From contig OY829657.1 of NCBI GenBank assembly GCA_963691815.1, positions 21,674,085 to 21,738,084 of the forward strand: a stretch of DNA of 64,000 bases, given 5' to 3'. Each line of letters starts with the position of its first letter. The stretch's first letter is position 1. The notes beneath the pieces are model-generated. The model worked only from the letters and a program-made list of their open reading frames with translations. It searched no databases and had not been told where the DNA came from. The translations under genes were made by a program, and so were the position numbers. Shown piece after piece: positions 1-13,700 of the stretch. This DNA is from Echiichthys vipera (lineage: Eukaryota; Chordata; Actinopteri; Perciformes; Trachinidae).

Positions 1-1774
1 CGGGCCCGTGTGTGTGTGTAATAAAGTAATAATTCTTCTCCTTCTTCTTTAAAAAAAGAAAAAGTTTATATCTTAAACACAAACGTTACAAAATAATATA
101 TACATTTATTTTCCACAGCATTGAATGACGTGCTGAGATAAAGGGCAACTGTATATCTTTGAAAAGTTACTCCCCTTAAAATCAAGAAGGCCTCGCAACT
201 CCCCGAGTTTCTAAACAAAAGAGTCTCTCAGATGCAGCGGTTATCATTTCTCCTTTTTTATTTGGTGCAGCGTGTGCGATTACATCAGCATACAAACAGA
301 CATCGTTGTGGTAGTTTCTTATCTATGTTCTGACCCTAAATGACTATCATTAATAATACGTACAGACTAAAGCTACAGATGGCTTCAAACTGATGATAAT
401 GCTACTGAGCAAGTGTTGTTCTTCAGCACCTTGATATAAGCAATAAATACATTCACAAAGTATTGTAACTGTGGAGGCAGGCGAGTTATGATTTGACTGT
501 GAACAAGACGGCAGACAACTGAACAGTAATTGATGTGAATACCTCGGATCCAGAGTGAATGATCCAGGCAATGTTTCATGTTTTGTTCCCCTGAGGAAAT
601 GGGACATAGTACCCAGAATATGAAGTTTCACAGAGCTGCTCAAGTTCAAGTTCCTGCCACAGAGTTAAGTTCTTAAATGTGTTACAGCTCCAAGAAAAAA
701 CTAACATAGATTATAAAAAATGATAGAAAATAACATCTCATTCATAACTTGGAACATTCATAACACTCATAACTATTCTGCAGTAAAAACACGTCATCAG
801 CTCACATTTACAGAAGCCCTGAGAGGCAAGAGAGACATTTCATTTAATCAGGGTCATTTTTCTAAGTTTTGTTTTGCTTTTTATCTGTAAAAACATTTTC
901 CCCCTCATTTTTCTAAAGGTATGTGCAGAGGTGCTTCTAGAGAGTTGGGGCCCTAGGCAAAAATTGCAGGGGGCCTCTAACCAGCATTCGTCACCATTAT
1001 AGTTTTGTTTAAACTGAATCATGCACGTTGCTTTTAACGGGAGGAAAAAAAACAAAATACGTCGTCATTGCCTGCCTCTGGGTCCACAAGGACGGACATG
1101 AGCCACCGTGCAATGTGTTGTGGTAGCATGGCGACGATTTTCGCGTGACAGGGTGTTGAGTTTTCCACTGCTCATTTGCATAAAGTTGAGGTCCAGGTTA
1201 CTTTGTGCAAATCATGGGCATCCAGCGCCACTCCCTGCCGCTCCAAACTCTTGAAAATCTTTGAAACTAACCGTTGTTGACCTAAAATACACAAAGATTC
1301 AGCAGCTTATTTCTCACATGTAATTGTTTTCCAATCCAATGAATAATCCAGCTGTTTTTTTCTCAAGGGACGCAGGGTGATGCTACCTTCAGGGTCGGCC
1401 TACAAAAACACGTCATCCCTGCGGCGCTCGGTTTAAAACGTGGTATTGATGCATTTCAGCCTCCTGTGGCTGAAGTGACCATTACAACAACAAATAGTTA
1501 AAAAAAACATGAGAAAAAAACAAGAAATCTCCCTTTCCTCTCAGGGCTTCCATACACAGAATGGGAAAAGAAGAAACAGTTGAATATTCAAGTATTAAAT
1601 ACAACACATTCAACGCAGGAAAATAAGTGTTGAATGAGTCCAAATAAAATAAAATGTGGGGGAATCCATTTTGGTGCCTGACAACAAAAAAGGGGTTGTG
1701 TCTTGTGACTAGTGAGGTGTGTTTTTATTCATTCCCGACTCTGCGTGTCATATTTGTTGTGAAATTATTGTTGA
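1..1774. other. loxl3 3' UTR/flank, no gene seen
   Basis: Minus-strand AATAAA candidates occur at 1729-1724, 262-257 and 119-114; I cannot tell which is used. A 'ggggccctaggcaaaaattg' phrase near 948 resembles dispersed repeat ends. No other coding signal. Confidence 0.4.
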
Positions 1775-4700
1775 TCAAGGAAGCTGGTTGTTGAGCTGCC
1801 CGGGGTATTTCTCAAACCTCCTCTCTGCCTCCTCGCTGAACGCATCACCTTCAGGGATTCAGAAAAACAACAACCAATAAAATGATTAAACAGTCCACGT
1901 AAGTACTTTGCGTATGTTGTGGTGTTCTTTAAGTGCTCACCAGTGTGACAGTTATGGAGCCAGATCCGATGGCCGTCATATTTGCAGTTACATTTCATGG
2001 CGTTGTTGGTGAAGTCGCTTTCAGCCACTTCGTAATTTGGATTGATAACAATCTGAAAAGATAAGCAGCGTTTTTATACAACGTCCTGCAGCCATGTTTT
2101 GTCTCTTCATCTGTAAACTTTTATCTATGTTTAATAGCAGAGGAGAGGATTAAACAAGAGACTAAAATATACCTAATAACCACAGAGGTCAGATATAACT
2201 GACTGTTTCTTTATGACAGTTTGATTTATTTTCAAAATAAAACAAAGCAGCAGAAACGCAAAAAAACATAAATAAAAAAGAAAACTTCCCTCAATAAGAA
2301 TTATAAGCAAACGCTAAAGTCAAATACTGCAGCTACACTACCGTATTTTTCGGATTAAAAGTCGCACTCGAGTATAAGTCACATTTTTTGGGGAAATTTC
2401 TTTGAGAAAATCCAACACCAAGAATAGACATTTCATCTTGAAAGACAATTTAAAATAAAAATAGAATAGAGAACAACAGGCTGAATAAGTGTACGTTATA
2501 TGACGCATAAACAACAAACTGAGAACGTGCCTGGTGTGTAACATATTACGGTAAGAGTCATTCACAGAACTATAACATATAGAACACGCTATACGTTTAC
2601 CAAACAATCTGTCTCCTAATGACTCCTCCTGAACTCTTCTTCCTCGGTGTCACTTCTGAACAACTCCGCCAACTCCAAGTAGCAGCTAGCATCTTTATTT
2701 CACAATGCACTTCTGCCATTACCCGCCCCTGCCGAATTTTGATTGGTTGACGTGTGTGTGAGGATTGCTGATATACGCCTAGTCTCTTACGTGACTGAGA
2801 TAAATAATAGCCCGGGCTATTATTTGATATTTTACGGTAATGTGTTAATAATTTCACACATAAGTCGCTCCAGAGTATAAGTCGCACCCCCGGCCAAACT
2901 ATGAAAAAAACTGCAACTTATAATCCGAAAAATACGGTATATTATATTTATTAGTCTACTGAGTTGATGTTAAAGCTGTTGGAACTGTGTAGAGTTTAAT
3001 TGTATGTAATACACTTTTATTGAGTGTAAATATGCATTTTTTTGTGTGTGGGTTGCTGTTTTATATTCACACTGTTTTATTTACTTTACCTCTAAGAAAC
3101 CGTGCAGTATTTTTGCTCTACAAACTGAGCCGCACGTGCTCACCTGCAGAATGTAGTTTCCAGGTTTGACGTCTGTGATGTCGATCCACTGGCAGTCGAT
3201 GTCGTGGCGGTACAGATCCCAGCAGCCCACAGTGATGCCCTGATCGCCAAAGTTGGCGCACTCGTACCGCTTAGAAACTCCTGAGTGTCAAAAAGATTCA
3301 TGGGCTTAAAGATCTGTTAGTGAAAGCACAGGTCAGACTTAAATAATATGTTTAGAATTGAAGTAATCCTCAGAAACGACCCTTTGATTCAGTGATATTT
3401 AATTAGTCAAAGTAAAATGACTGAAATCATCTTCAGGGAAAAAAAAACATTTGAGGTGTACTTTTAGTTTTTAGTTTGGCTCATGTCCAATCTGCTGACA
3501 TGGAGGGGGCGGGACTTATGAACCAGCCACCAGGGGGCAATCCAGATGTTTTGGCTTCCCCTTTGGGGAGCCTTCAAGCCGTTGATCTTTATATACAGTC
3601 TCTGGTGTAAGTAGGTGGTTCAGCTCAGATAGAGTCCTGAAGTGGGTCAAACAGTCCTTCGACATGACATGACTCTGCAGCATCAGACTCACCCTCTTGA
3701 CAGTCTGAGTCCTCCAGACAGAAGCTGGCTTTGTGTCCCTCGGCTACTTTGGTACCGTTGGCGTTCATCAGATCATAGTGGGTGAAAATATCCATGCTGT
3801 GGTAGTGGCTGTATAATGCAGAGGAGAGATTTTATCACTGCATCATCAAAACACCAGTCTGTTATCATGCTGAAGCAGTTCATTCAAATAGAGCGCTCCT
3901 CCAGAAACTAAGTCAGTGAGGAGAACGTTACCCGTGGCAGGCGTGCCAGACCCACGAGTGCCGCCCGGCCTTCGGTTTGAAGTCAGCCCGGCCGATGTTG
4001 TGGATCTGGGAGGAGAAGCGCAGCAGGCGTCGGTGTCCGTAGGGCCAGTTGGCCTCTGCTGCAGTCTTTGACAGGCAGTCCTCCTCAGCAGCGCAGTAGA
4101 GCATGTGCAGAGGGCGATCCTCGATGTAAACCGTCTGCTGGACCAGAGGAGCGTTCAGGACGAGGTCGGAGGCCGCTGCGTACGGGGGTAGCGGTAGAGT
4201 TAGGTTATTATTATAATGCAGTACTACATTATCAGAAATATAGGGCAGAGAGGACATTTAAATAGAGTGCTCCCCTTTCTGAAAGAGGAAGTGTATTTCC
4301 ACCACTGTTGACATCTTTATTCATGTTTTTTATTACAAACAGGGGGGTAAGTGTACTGTAAAACGACGGGGAGCATATTTTTATACTCTATTATGACATA
4401 TTTGATCTTTTTTCAGTGTACTTCAATAGACCAAAATCCCCTGTCAAATAATGCTCCCACTACAAAATTATTTTATATAACACCACTACTCACTCCATGT
4501 GTCCTGGTACTCTATCATAATGTCTTTAATCAATCAGGGGTAGCTTATTCCTGCAGACCAAATCCTCCATCAAATACTACTGTCAAGCATGACAGTGTCA
4601 TGACACGACATATCCACAGAACAGCAGCTCCACTGTCTGCAGAGGCTTCAACGTCTGCAACAGGATGCTGCACACTGAATGCATGCACATTTAAAGTGCG

Positions 4701-7700
4701 TACTTTTACTGTCTTTTCACTTTTATTTCTTAAATTATATTAATATAGTGTTTTGATTTTGATGTGCTGCTGTTGTGACGTGTGAATTTCCCTCCTGGGA
4801 TAAATGATACATCCATCTATTTGTCCATCTGTCTGTTGGATCTTGTTTTTTCTCTTCTCTGTTGTGATTTTCTTTATGCCCCTGGAGTTTGTTGAAACAT
4901 TTCCACTTGTTTCTCGTCACTTACTGTCAGAACAGATGACTCCCGCTGCGAATTTTGCTGCCGCTTTCTGGCAGCTGACGGTTTTGTGATGCTGGCACTG
5001 ACTCAGAGACATCTCACTTCCTGTGCACTTCACGCCGCTCATGATCATCTCCGTCACATTACTGCTGTCCCAGTACCACGTTTCCTTGGATGGGGTTCAA
5101 ACAGACAAACATGCAAACAGAAACAAACACCAGAGCATCGATCAGGAAAGAATGGTTCAAAACTAGAGCTGCAAAGAGTTCAGGGGGATGTTCTGAAAAA
5201 CAGATGTGCGTGACTCATTTCTGGCTGCTGGCTGAGGACACGGTAATGCTGAGTTTAAGATCACTGTGGGACAAAATACTCTGCAGATAGCAAATGATTC
5301 AATAATCCTATTACTTACTTCCACACCATTACAAATGTATTTATACAATTCTGAAGATTGGAACATGTTGCATTGGTTTGGTGCTTAGTTTGAGCTTAAG
5401 TTCTAATGTTTACTTTTGTACAAAGTCATGACAAAGATTCTGTCATGCTACTCTTTATTAACTATTTTTTTTAATGTTTTCTTTTCTGCATGTGTATGTT
5501 TTATTAATAATGCATATCAAGAGGTTCATCCAGTAAAAATAAATTAGTTCAACATCTCACCGAGTACTCAGAGCTTTTAGTAAAGGATAAGTAGTAATAC
5601 CACACTGTAGAAATACTGTTACAAGTAAAAGTCCTGCATCAAAATCTTATTGAAGGAAATGTTTTTAATTTTTGGTTTAATGTATTACTGGATTCTAATT
5701 ACTGAGAGATTAATTTAAATACCACTTTAATGTTGCATCTGCTTGTTTTAATAATCTGAATCAGTAAAGTAACTGAAGTGGCCAAATACATTTAGTGTAG
5801 AGTAGAAAGTACAATATTTCCTCTGAAATGTAAAAAGTGTAGTGCATTATAAAATGGGATATGAGGAATGGCGGTATATTTTATATATATTTATAACATG
5901 TAGATTCTTCTTTGCTTCTGTGTGTAATTTTACATTTACTGTAATCTTTGTGTGTATTTCTGTATTTTTCTGCATCTGCTATGCTATGCTAGTATGTACT
6001 CTGATTACATACTTGGCAATAAATTCTGATTCTGTTTACTCAAGTAAAGTACAAGTACTTCAGAGTTGTACTTAAGTACTTGAGTAAATGTACTTTTTTG
6101 GTCCTACTTACAGTGATGGCATGCATGGAGTAGCCAAGCCCTAGCTGCCTGCAAACCACCATGGCTTCCTTTGTGGTCCAGCCCGTGCTGCACACTGTGC
6201 CCCACTTGGAGCCGACCTGAATCTCCACCCGGCCCTCATAATGGGTCCGGCCGCCCGCTATCCGGACCTGCAGAAATGCCCTGCTGGGAGTCAGTGAAGG
6301 GACACGCTTCCTGTCCTGTCTTTGAACTGTCTGGGCTGAAACTAACAATTCATATGCAATCCTCTGTGTTGTTGTGCAGTTTTGGTTAGACTTTTCTAGG
6401 AGTGGGGATCGTCAACGTGGTTTCCAGATGAGGTCACCACTTGGCTTCAGTGGTGAGTGGCTTTTAAAGTCTGATTAGAAACTTCTAGTCTGTTTCAGTC
6501 TGCCCACACAGAAAAGACCAAAACGGTATTGTGTTCTTCCCAGTAGGAACAGAAACATCTACTCCATATGGAACTTATAATGTACTGTCAGACATTAATA
6601 CATGCATGTTCAAGTATATTCCAAAAACATCACATATAGCAGCTAAATGGATTATGATGGTAATGTTTTAGGAAGATGTTTGAGTGTGTTACCACTTCTA
6701 ATAAAAAGTATTAGTATGCTGAACAGAAATATTGAATATATTTGAACATGTATGCATAGAATTTCACCGTATTGACTGAAATGAAATGATAGATTTTGTG
6801 AATGTTCATGACAGTATATTATATTTGCATATGTCAAAAATACCAAAAGGCAGCTCTGCTCTGCTGCAGAAAGTTGGCCTCAGTGGTGTTAACAACCTAC
6901 TTGCACCGCCTGGTTAGCGTAGCTCAAGCCCAGCTGCCTGCAGGCCACCATGGCCTCCTTGGTGGTCCATGTCTCGCCACAGACCAGACCCCAGCTCTGC
7001 GTCCCATTGGAATCTAATCCCAGCACCTCCATGCGGCCCTCGTAACGGGTCCGCCCTCCAGTGAGTCGGATCTGTGTGGGGCCGAGGGGGTTAAAGACCA
7101 CAAAGCAGAGCGTAGATACACAAGAGCCGGGCTGGGTATAAACTCTGATTTTATCTGTTAGAGGTCCGGTTGGTGCTCATGGGGGAATTGTGGGTCTCTG
7201 TAAATCATAAACAAATCAGAGTGTGGCCAAGACCTACTCTATATAGAGTTAAAGTTCGCTTTTGTAATGATTTGACACTACAAATAAAATAGAATTGAAA
7301 CTGAAAACCATCGATAATATGAAAGTGTAACTATGCAGAGTTTTTATCCCAGTTAGTCCGGCCTCTATGTGTATCTACAGGAAACATGGAAGAGTGTGAT
7401 CTGGTCAAATGCTAACAGCACAACCAGAAATACTCTGTGTTAAAAGGGGATCACTGTTGTCATACAGAAAAATAATTATACTCTTCTAAATGAGGTTTGA
7501 GTTGGTTTCCGAGCCATTAACCTAATTTGGTTCATACAAACATGAACAACAATGGAAATGACAAAATGACTGTTTCTGTGACAACAGTGAAGAAGTAGTG
7601 GTTGAGAGTGGAAATGTGAGATTAATATCAGCTCTAAATCTTATGTTAGGGCAAATGGAAAACACTTTCAGAGCAGCAAACAACTAAATGAATGGAAAGC

Positions 7701-10700
7701 ACAATAAACAGACAAGTTCTTTCCTACACGTATCAAAGCAAAAGCAGGTCAAAAGAAATCTGATGCAGTTCTTTTTCACCAATAATCTGATGCAACAAAT
7801 GGTATAGTAATAGTATGAACAATTCAATCAACTTTCCCTGAAGTTAACAGTACAATCTGAAGATGAAACACTGTATGTAGGAGGTTCAGCTCTGACCGAG
7901 TTCTCCAGTCCCATGTGGGGGATGTTGCAGCGGACGGCAGCGTCCTCAACGTGTTGACAGTCCTCTGATGTGATGTTTTTAAAGGGGCAGTTCCAGATGG
8001 ACCTCTCGTGGCCGACGCACTTCACCTCGTTCATGTAGATGGGACCCATTCCTGGACAGACAGACAGACAGAAGCTTCAAAGTTAAAGAACGTAGACCTG
8101 CTCATGGACTGGTTTCAAGTTCCTGATGAGAGCAGAGGTAAATTGATGTTTAAGCCCATTTTTTCAGACATCAGCAATCACACCTTCTCTGGTGATCAGC
8201 CAGGTAATCTTTTATATAACTTTTTGCAAGTTATATAAAAACGTGTGGATTTTAACAGGCTCTTTACATGTAGAAACCCTTGCAGCTTTTAATAAGCCTG
8301 AACCCATTTGATAAGGTGCTTAGATCAGATTAGAACGATCCAGGTCAGTACACGCATGTTTTTTTGGTCTCAGACTGAAAATCTGGGCTAAGACAAAACG
8401 AATGAACATCCGCTGCTGACATTCTTCCTGATAAAAGGCACCACATAGAAAAAACAGTGATGTATTACTGCGTGTCTAGACTGCAAGCTCGTCAGATGCA
8501 TTTTTCACTCTCACGTCTCAGACAGATACGCTCCCATTTGTCTCCAGTGGCTCTGTGCAGACTCACGGCTCTGCTGCGTCTCACAAGCGTGAAAACACAA
8601 CCTGAAGCTTTTATCTACGTCTATTTTCTCAACAATGTGGTAACATGAGGTAGATGCCCCACAAAACACTACTACTTTACTACATGACCACAGTCAATGA
8701 CATATTTTAGGGTTTTATGATTTTATCATTCTAACTATTAAACTTTTATCATATTATCTTAATTTCTTTATCATCTGAGCTGATTTTATTCTCTCTCCTG
8801 TATGTTTTCTCCTTTATTGCCGTTCATTTATTGATTCGGTATCACGCTTGCAAGTTTGCAGTCCAAAAAATGGGGTTATTAATGGACATAATGAGTTTTT
8901 ATTAACCATGACAGCTGTCAATGGTCATGCATGTTCTTCTTAATACAAATTATACTAATGTTACCAATGTTCTTCCTACTTTGCGCTGGACAAATCGTGA
9001 AAAAGTAAAATTCTGAATGAACTCGATGAAAGGGGAATCATTAAAAATCTGCTCATCCAGGAGTCCAGGATGTACAGTGTGTTTCTGTGGAGAATTTGAC
9101 TGTGACATTATTTCAGATTTTGATTGCTCTGATGTTAATTTCAAACATATTTACCTCCAAGATTCAGTCCTCTCTCTCAAACTGCATATAGCTTTTTTAA
9201 CCTAAGGCGTGTTTGCTGAGCGTGCATGTTCTCCGTCAGCAGCACCTAAGTCACAGCACCATGAGGTGATTGTATTACGAAATCTAGTTGGGAGGAATTT
9301 CTTCAGCAGTGATGTTAGGGAATGTATCTTGGATTCACTGAGCCAGGTGGTGGTCTGACATCCATGTGAGCACAGAGCAGGTTCTGCTGCTGCCTCAAAG
9401 AGTCCCCTCCACCGACTTCCTCTGCGGTGGAATCATAATGTACACACACCAGAGCAGACATCCCCACCCAGCATTTCTGAGAACTGCCCTTCAAAAGACT
9501 GCTTGTTTCTTCTTTGGTGGAATCTCAGGATAGTTTACTTAAAAACTACACACACACACACACACTTTTATAATATTTTAGCTTGCACTTTTATTCTGAG
9601 TGATATGACTGCACTTGAACAACACCTTCAGGTTTGTTTATTCCACAGAAATGTTTCACTTTCCTTACCTTCCTCATGCTATTATTTACACAATTCTGTG
9701 ATTTTGTCAACTGTATTTTTAAAATCAGTTTGAGATTAAGCATTTCAGCCCCAATCATCTATAATAAAATGTCTAGAAAAAGTCACTTTTGTCTTAAAAT
9801 GAATTTATCTGAGGTTGCTCAGACTAGAGCTTTGATTCTCTCTCCAACCTGAGTCAGAGCTGACTGGCTGTAATTTCTCAAGATTCCCCTGGGCTTTAAT
9901 CGGGTCGGGTTTGTGGTAATTTCCCAGTGTTTTTTTTTATTTTCAGTTGAACAGGAACACCTGTGCTATAATCAATAACTTACTGCATAATTTGAATTTC
10001 GACATTTGATTATTGCCGTATTGATAGCAAGTTTTATAGCTCGGGCCCTTCACTAAAAACATGAAGCTGACTGCCAGGAGTCTTGGCGTAATATGTGATG
10101 CAGATGTTGTTTGGTCATGCTTCTTTCGGCCTAAAAAGATCTCTAAAATCAGATCTTTTCTGTCTCCAATTTACAGAAGGTTATACATACTTTTATTTTT
10201 CCGCGTCTGGACTACTGTTATGCACTTTATGTTGGTATCAGCAAAAGATCCCTGCACTGACAGAACACTGCTGCCCAAATTTTAACAGGAACCAAGAAAT
10301 AGAAACACATTTCTTCTGTGCTAGCCAACTTACACTGACTGCCCGTAATCTTCTGGATTGATTTGAAAATTGTGCTGAAAATTAGATGAGGAGATTGTGT
10401 CAGAAACGTCTGTTACTACTCTGAAAAGACTTTCATTGACTCGGACTCTGGGCCAAGAAGCGCTGCCTTGGTTTGGGATAGGACTTGAACTATGCAGGGT
10501 CTTTGTAAACAAGATAGAACTAAAAGTCCAATGACTTACTTTCAAATAAAATGGTTCACAGCCCCGCTGGAATAACACAGATGGTTTTCTGCTCTAAAAA
10601 TAAACGCCTGACAGACACTCGGAAAACTATTTAATGAATGAGGAACTCTGTGGGAAAATTAATGTCAGGAATGTAGAGTGGGGTGTTGTGTGAAAGACAT

Positions 10701-13700
10701 AGTCATAAATGTTAATGATACACAAAGATTTGTCTGTTATTGTAAGTTGGCTTGGAAATTAAACAGCGTTTTTGTGTCTTTCTTTCTTTTCTTTCTCCGT
10801 GCACAGAATTCCTTCACTTATTCAAATAAAGCTCCAAATGAGGAAAATGAGTAGGAATGTGTCCTCCTTGTTCAGGTCAGAGGTGACCTGAGAGATAAGA
10901 AGGGCTGCTCAAAGACAGCTGATGACTGATGACAGAACTAAACTCATCTTGACGCGTTCAAAGGGATTCAACGGACAGCACAGAATCGAATGAGATCAGA
11001 ATTAATATCACGCAGATCATCATTGCTACAACTATTTTAAACACACAGCTGACTACTGACACTTTGTATGACTAGCTGTAGCTATGTGTTTTTCCTAACC
11101 TTGTCCCATGCGAGCTCCGGTGAGAGCCTCTTTGGCGCTGCCGAAGCCGAGCTCCCTGCAGACGACGCTGGCCGACAGCAGGTTCCAGCGATCGTCACAC
11201 ACCGTGCCCCACTCGTTGTCTTTCAGCACCTCCACCCGACCCTCGCCCAGCCTGGCGCCTCCCTTTAGCCTCACGTTGCTCTGGACAACAAGGAGATGCA
11301 CAAAACAATACTTTAATCTACGTTTGGCTCTTCTTAATAAGACGTGAGCTCGCCTGAACACATGATTTGTACAATTCTGGGTCCCTAAAATATTGACAAT
11401 GTGATTTTTTTTGTGATGCATTTCTATTTTTCTGTATCCTTGAAGTGTGGCGGTGCAATATTCAGAACTTCACTCATGTACTGCTGTTACAGTTACATCC
11501 CCTAACAAATAAAGTGAGTTTCTCTGAAAGGCCTGGTATAGTTTGCACACTGATTTAGATTGCTTCCAATATATAAAAAAATTATACACATATTTCACCT
11601 AAAGTGTTCTTGTCATTTTGGAAAACAGAAATTAGACCATTGTGGGTCGATAAAACTAAACACTCAGGGTCCATTCAATAACTTTTTCTGGAGCTTTTAA
11701 CCACATTACACAACTAAAAACGGAGTTATCTCCTTCTGCTGAGGTCAGATTTTCAGATTTCCAATAACAAGAATGACATTTCATGCACAATCATTTATTC
11801 AATTCAGCTTTTTCAAAGGCACATAATCCACCAGAGTGACAGTCATAAAAACAGGGTTTAAATTAAATTAAAAATTATATTTACGGAGAAATAACCATGA
11901 GTCTTGATAATGTATAAATCTATATTTATATATATTTAATGTCTTTTTCTGTAATGGAGATATCTATACAGAAGATCTTGTTTTAATTTAAACTACGTTC
12001 ATAACTCAAAATTACAAATATTTCTATTTTGTTGCTGTCACACTGGAAAAAAAAAAAAAAATGGCACTTTAGTTAAAGCGTAAAGTTAAAGAATACTTTA
12101 CCGAAGTTTTGGGTTTCTTTTTCAAGCCAGTGTTGTGCATGAACTGGGGCCCCGGCATACAGCTGACGACGGCCGGCATGCCGCCCTCGCAGGTCGACGT
12201 GGCGTTCGGCTTGCTGAACTCCAGAGGGCAGGCGGCCAGATGGATCTCGGTGCCCGTACACGCCACAGAGTGTATGTGGAAGTGGTTCTTCTGACGCGCT
12301 AAAGACAACCTGGAGGGAGCAGAGAAATTGATGCTAAGCTAGGCTAACCAGCAGCTAGCTGCAGAGTTATTTTTAGCGTACAGACATGAGAGTGGTTATC
12401 AATCTTCTTATTCAAAGTATTCCTTTAACTTCTCTACAGCAAGTTGCTCTTTGTCATCAGAAATCATTTGATAATTTGCACAGTATAAGAACACGCATAA
12501 GGTGTTTTAAAGAGTCTCCGTCACATTAGTAATTCCACTAAATATTTTCACAACTTTTGTTGGTTTTAGCTACAGGCTTTTGTTCTGAAATTCATGGATC
12601 TAACCAGCCACATGTACAGGGCAGGTACTCTGAAAGGTATGGATGTGGCCTTGAGAATTTTCTGTTCTTGGGAACACACAACCAACATATTTATGGCAAA
12701 TCCTTAAATGTATCAGTTTAAATGGCATTTGTTTGAGGTTTGTGGAAGCAGCATGTGTGTGGGTCTTTTCAGACGGCTTGGATTTCTGTTTTTCCTCAGA
12801 TTACCTTTTGCCAGGGCTGCTTTGTTTAGACTTAGAGTTAGCTTTAGCTTTGGATGTCTGCCTGCAAGGTAAACACGGGTTAGACTGCACAGTTAGAAGA
12901 AACATGAGGAGACAAGGTTACATGAAAGTTACATGATGCACAAATATGTTAAAAACAGTACTGTAGTTACACTCTCATAAAAGGATGCGTCTCATTCAAC
13001 ACAGTTGTTAAATACAGATGTCGACATATACAGAAACACGTAAATCCCATACTTTTATAAAGTATGTTTTATATAAGACACACAGATTTGTTAAGGGACA
13101 CATCCTTAACAAATCTATTTATATCCTTTAAATAAACAACAAATGTGACCAAGAACATTTGGACATGAAGCTGTTATGTTGACACATTTCATCAACACAG
13201 GCTCATATACACTGCATGGACAAAATTATATGGACACTTTTCTACATACTCTTATGTGGCTTAGTGGCTGTTTTTTTTAGTTTTGGAAAAGCCACTTAGT
13301 TCCAATTAAGTGGCATTTTAATGCAAAACCAGTTCTTAAGGATGATCTTCCCAGTTTGGTGTGGAAAACGTCAACTGACCTTTGGGATAAACTGGGAGTG
13401 GAACACATGGCTGTAATCTTCAAGTGTCCATATACCTTTGGCCACATAGCGTATGATATGTAAGGCATGATCATTCATCATTTGTTAGTACACACTGTTC
13501 TACTGTGATTGTAGTTTTTTTTATCAGGCCAATGTGAACCTCAAGTTACCACATTGATTGAATGCATGACATGGCTTTTCAGTTACAGAGGTGTGTGGTG
13601 TAATAATTACAGCATGATATTAAATGGCAATATCATAAACCACAGAGTCCATGTTAATAAGTTATTCAACTTTTTCATAAACGTAGGATATTTTGTTTCT

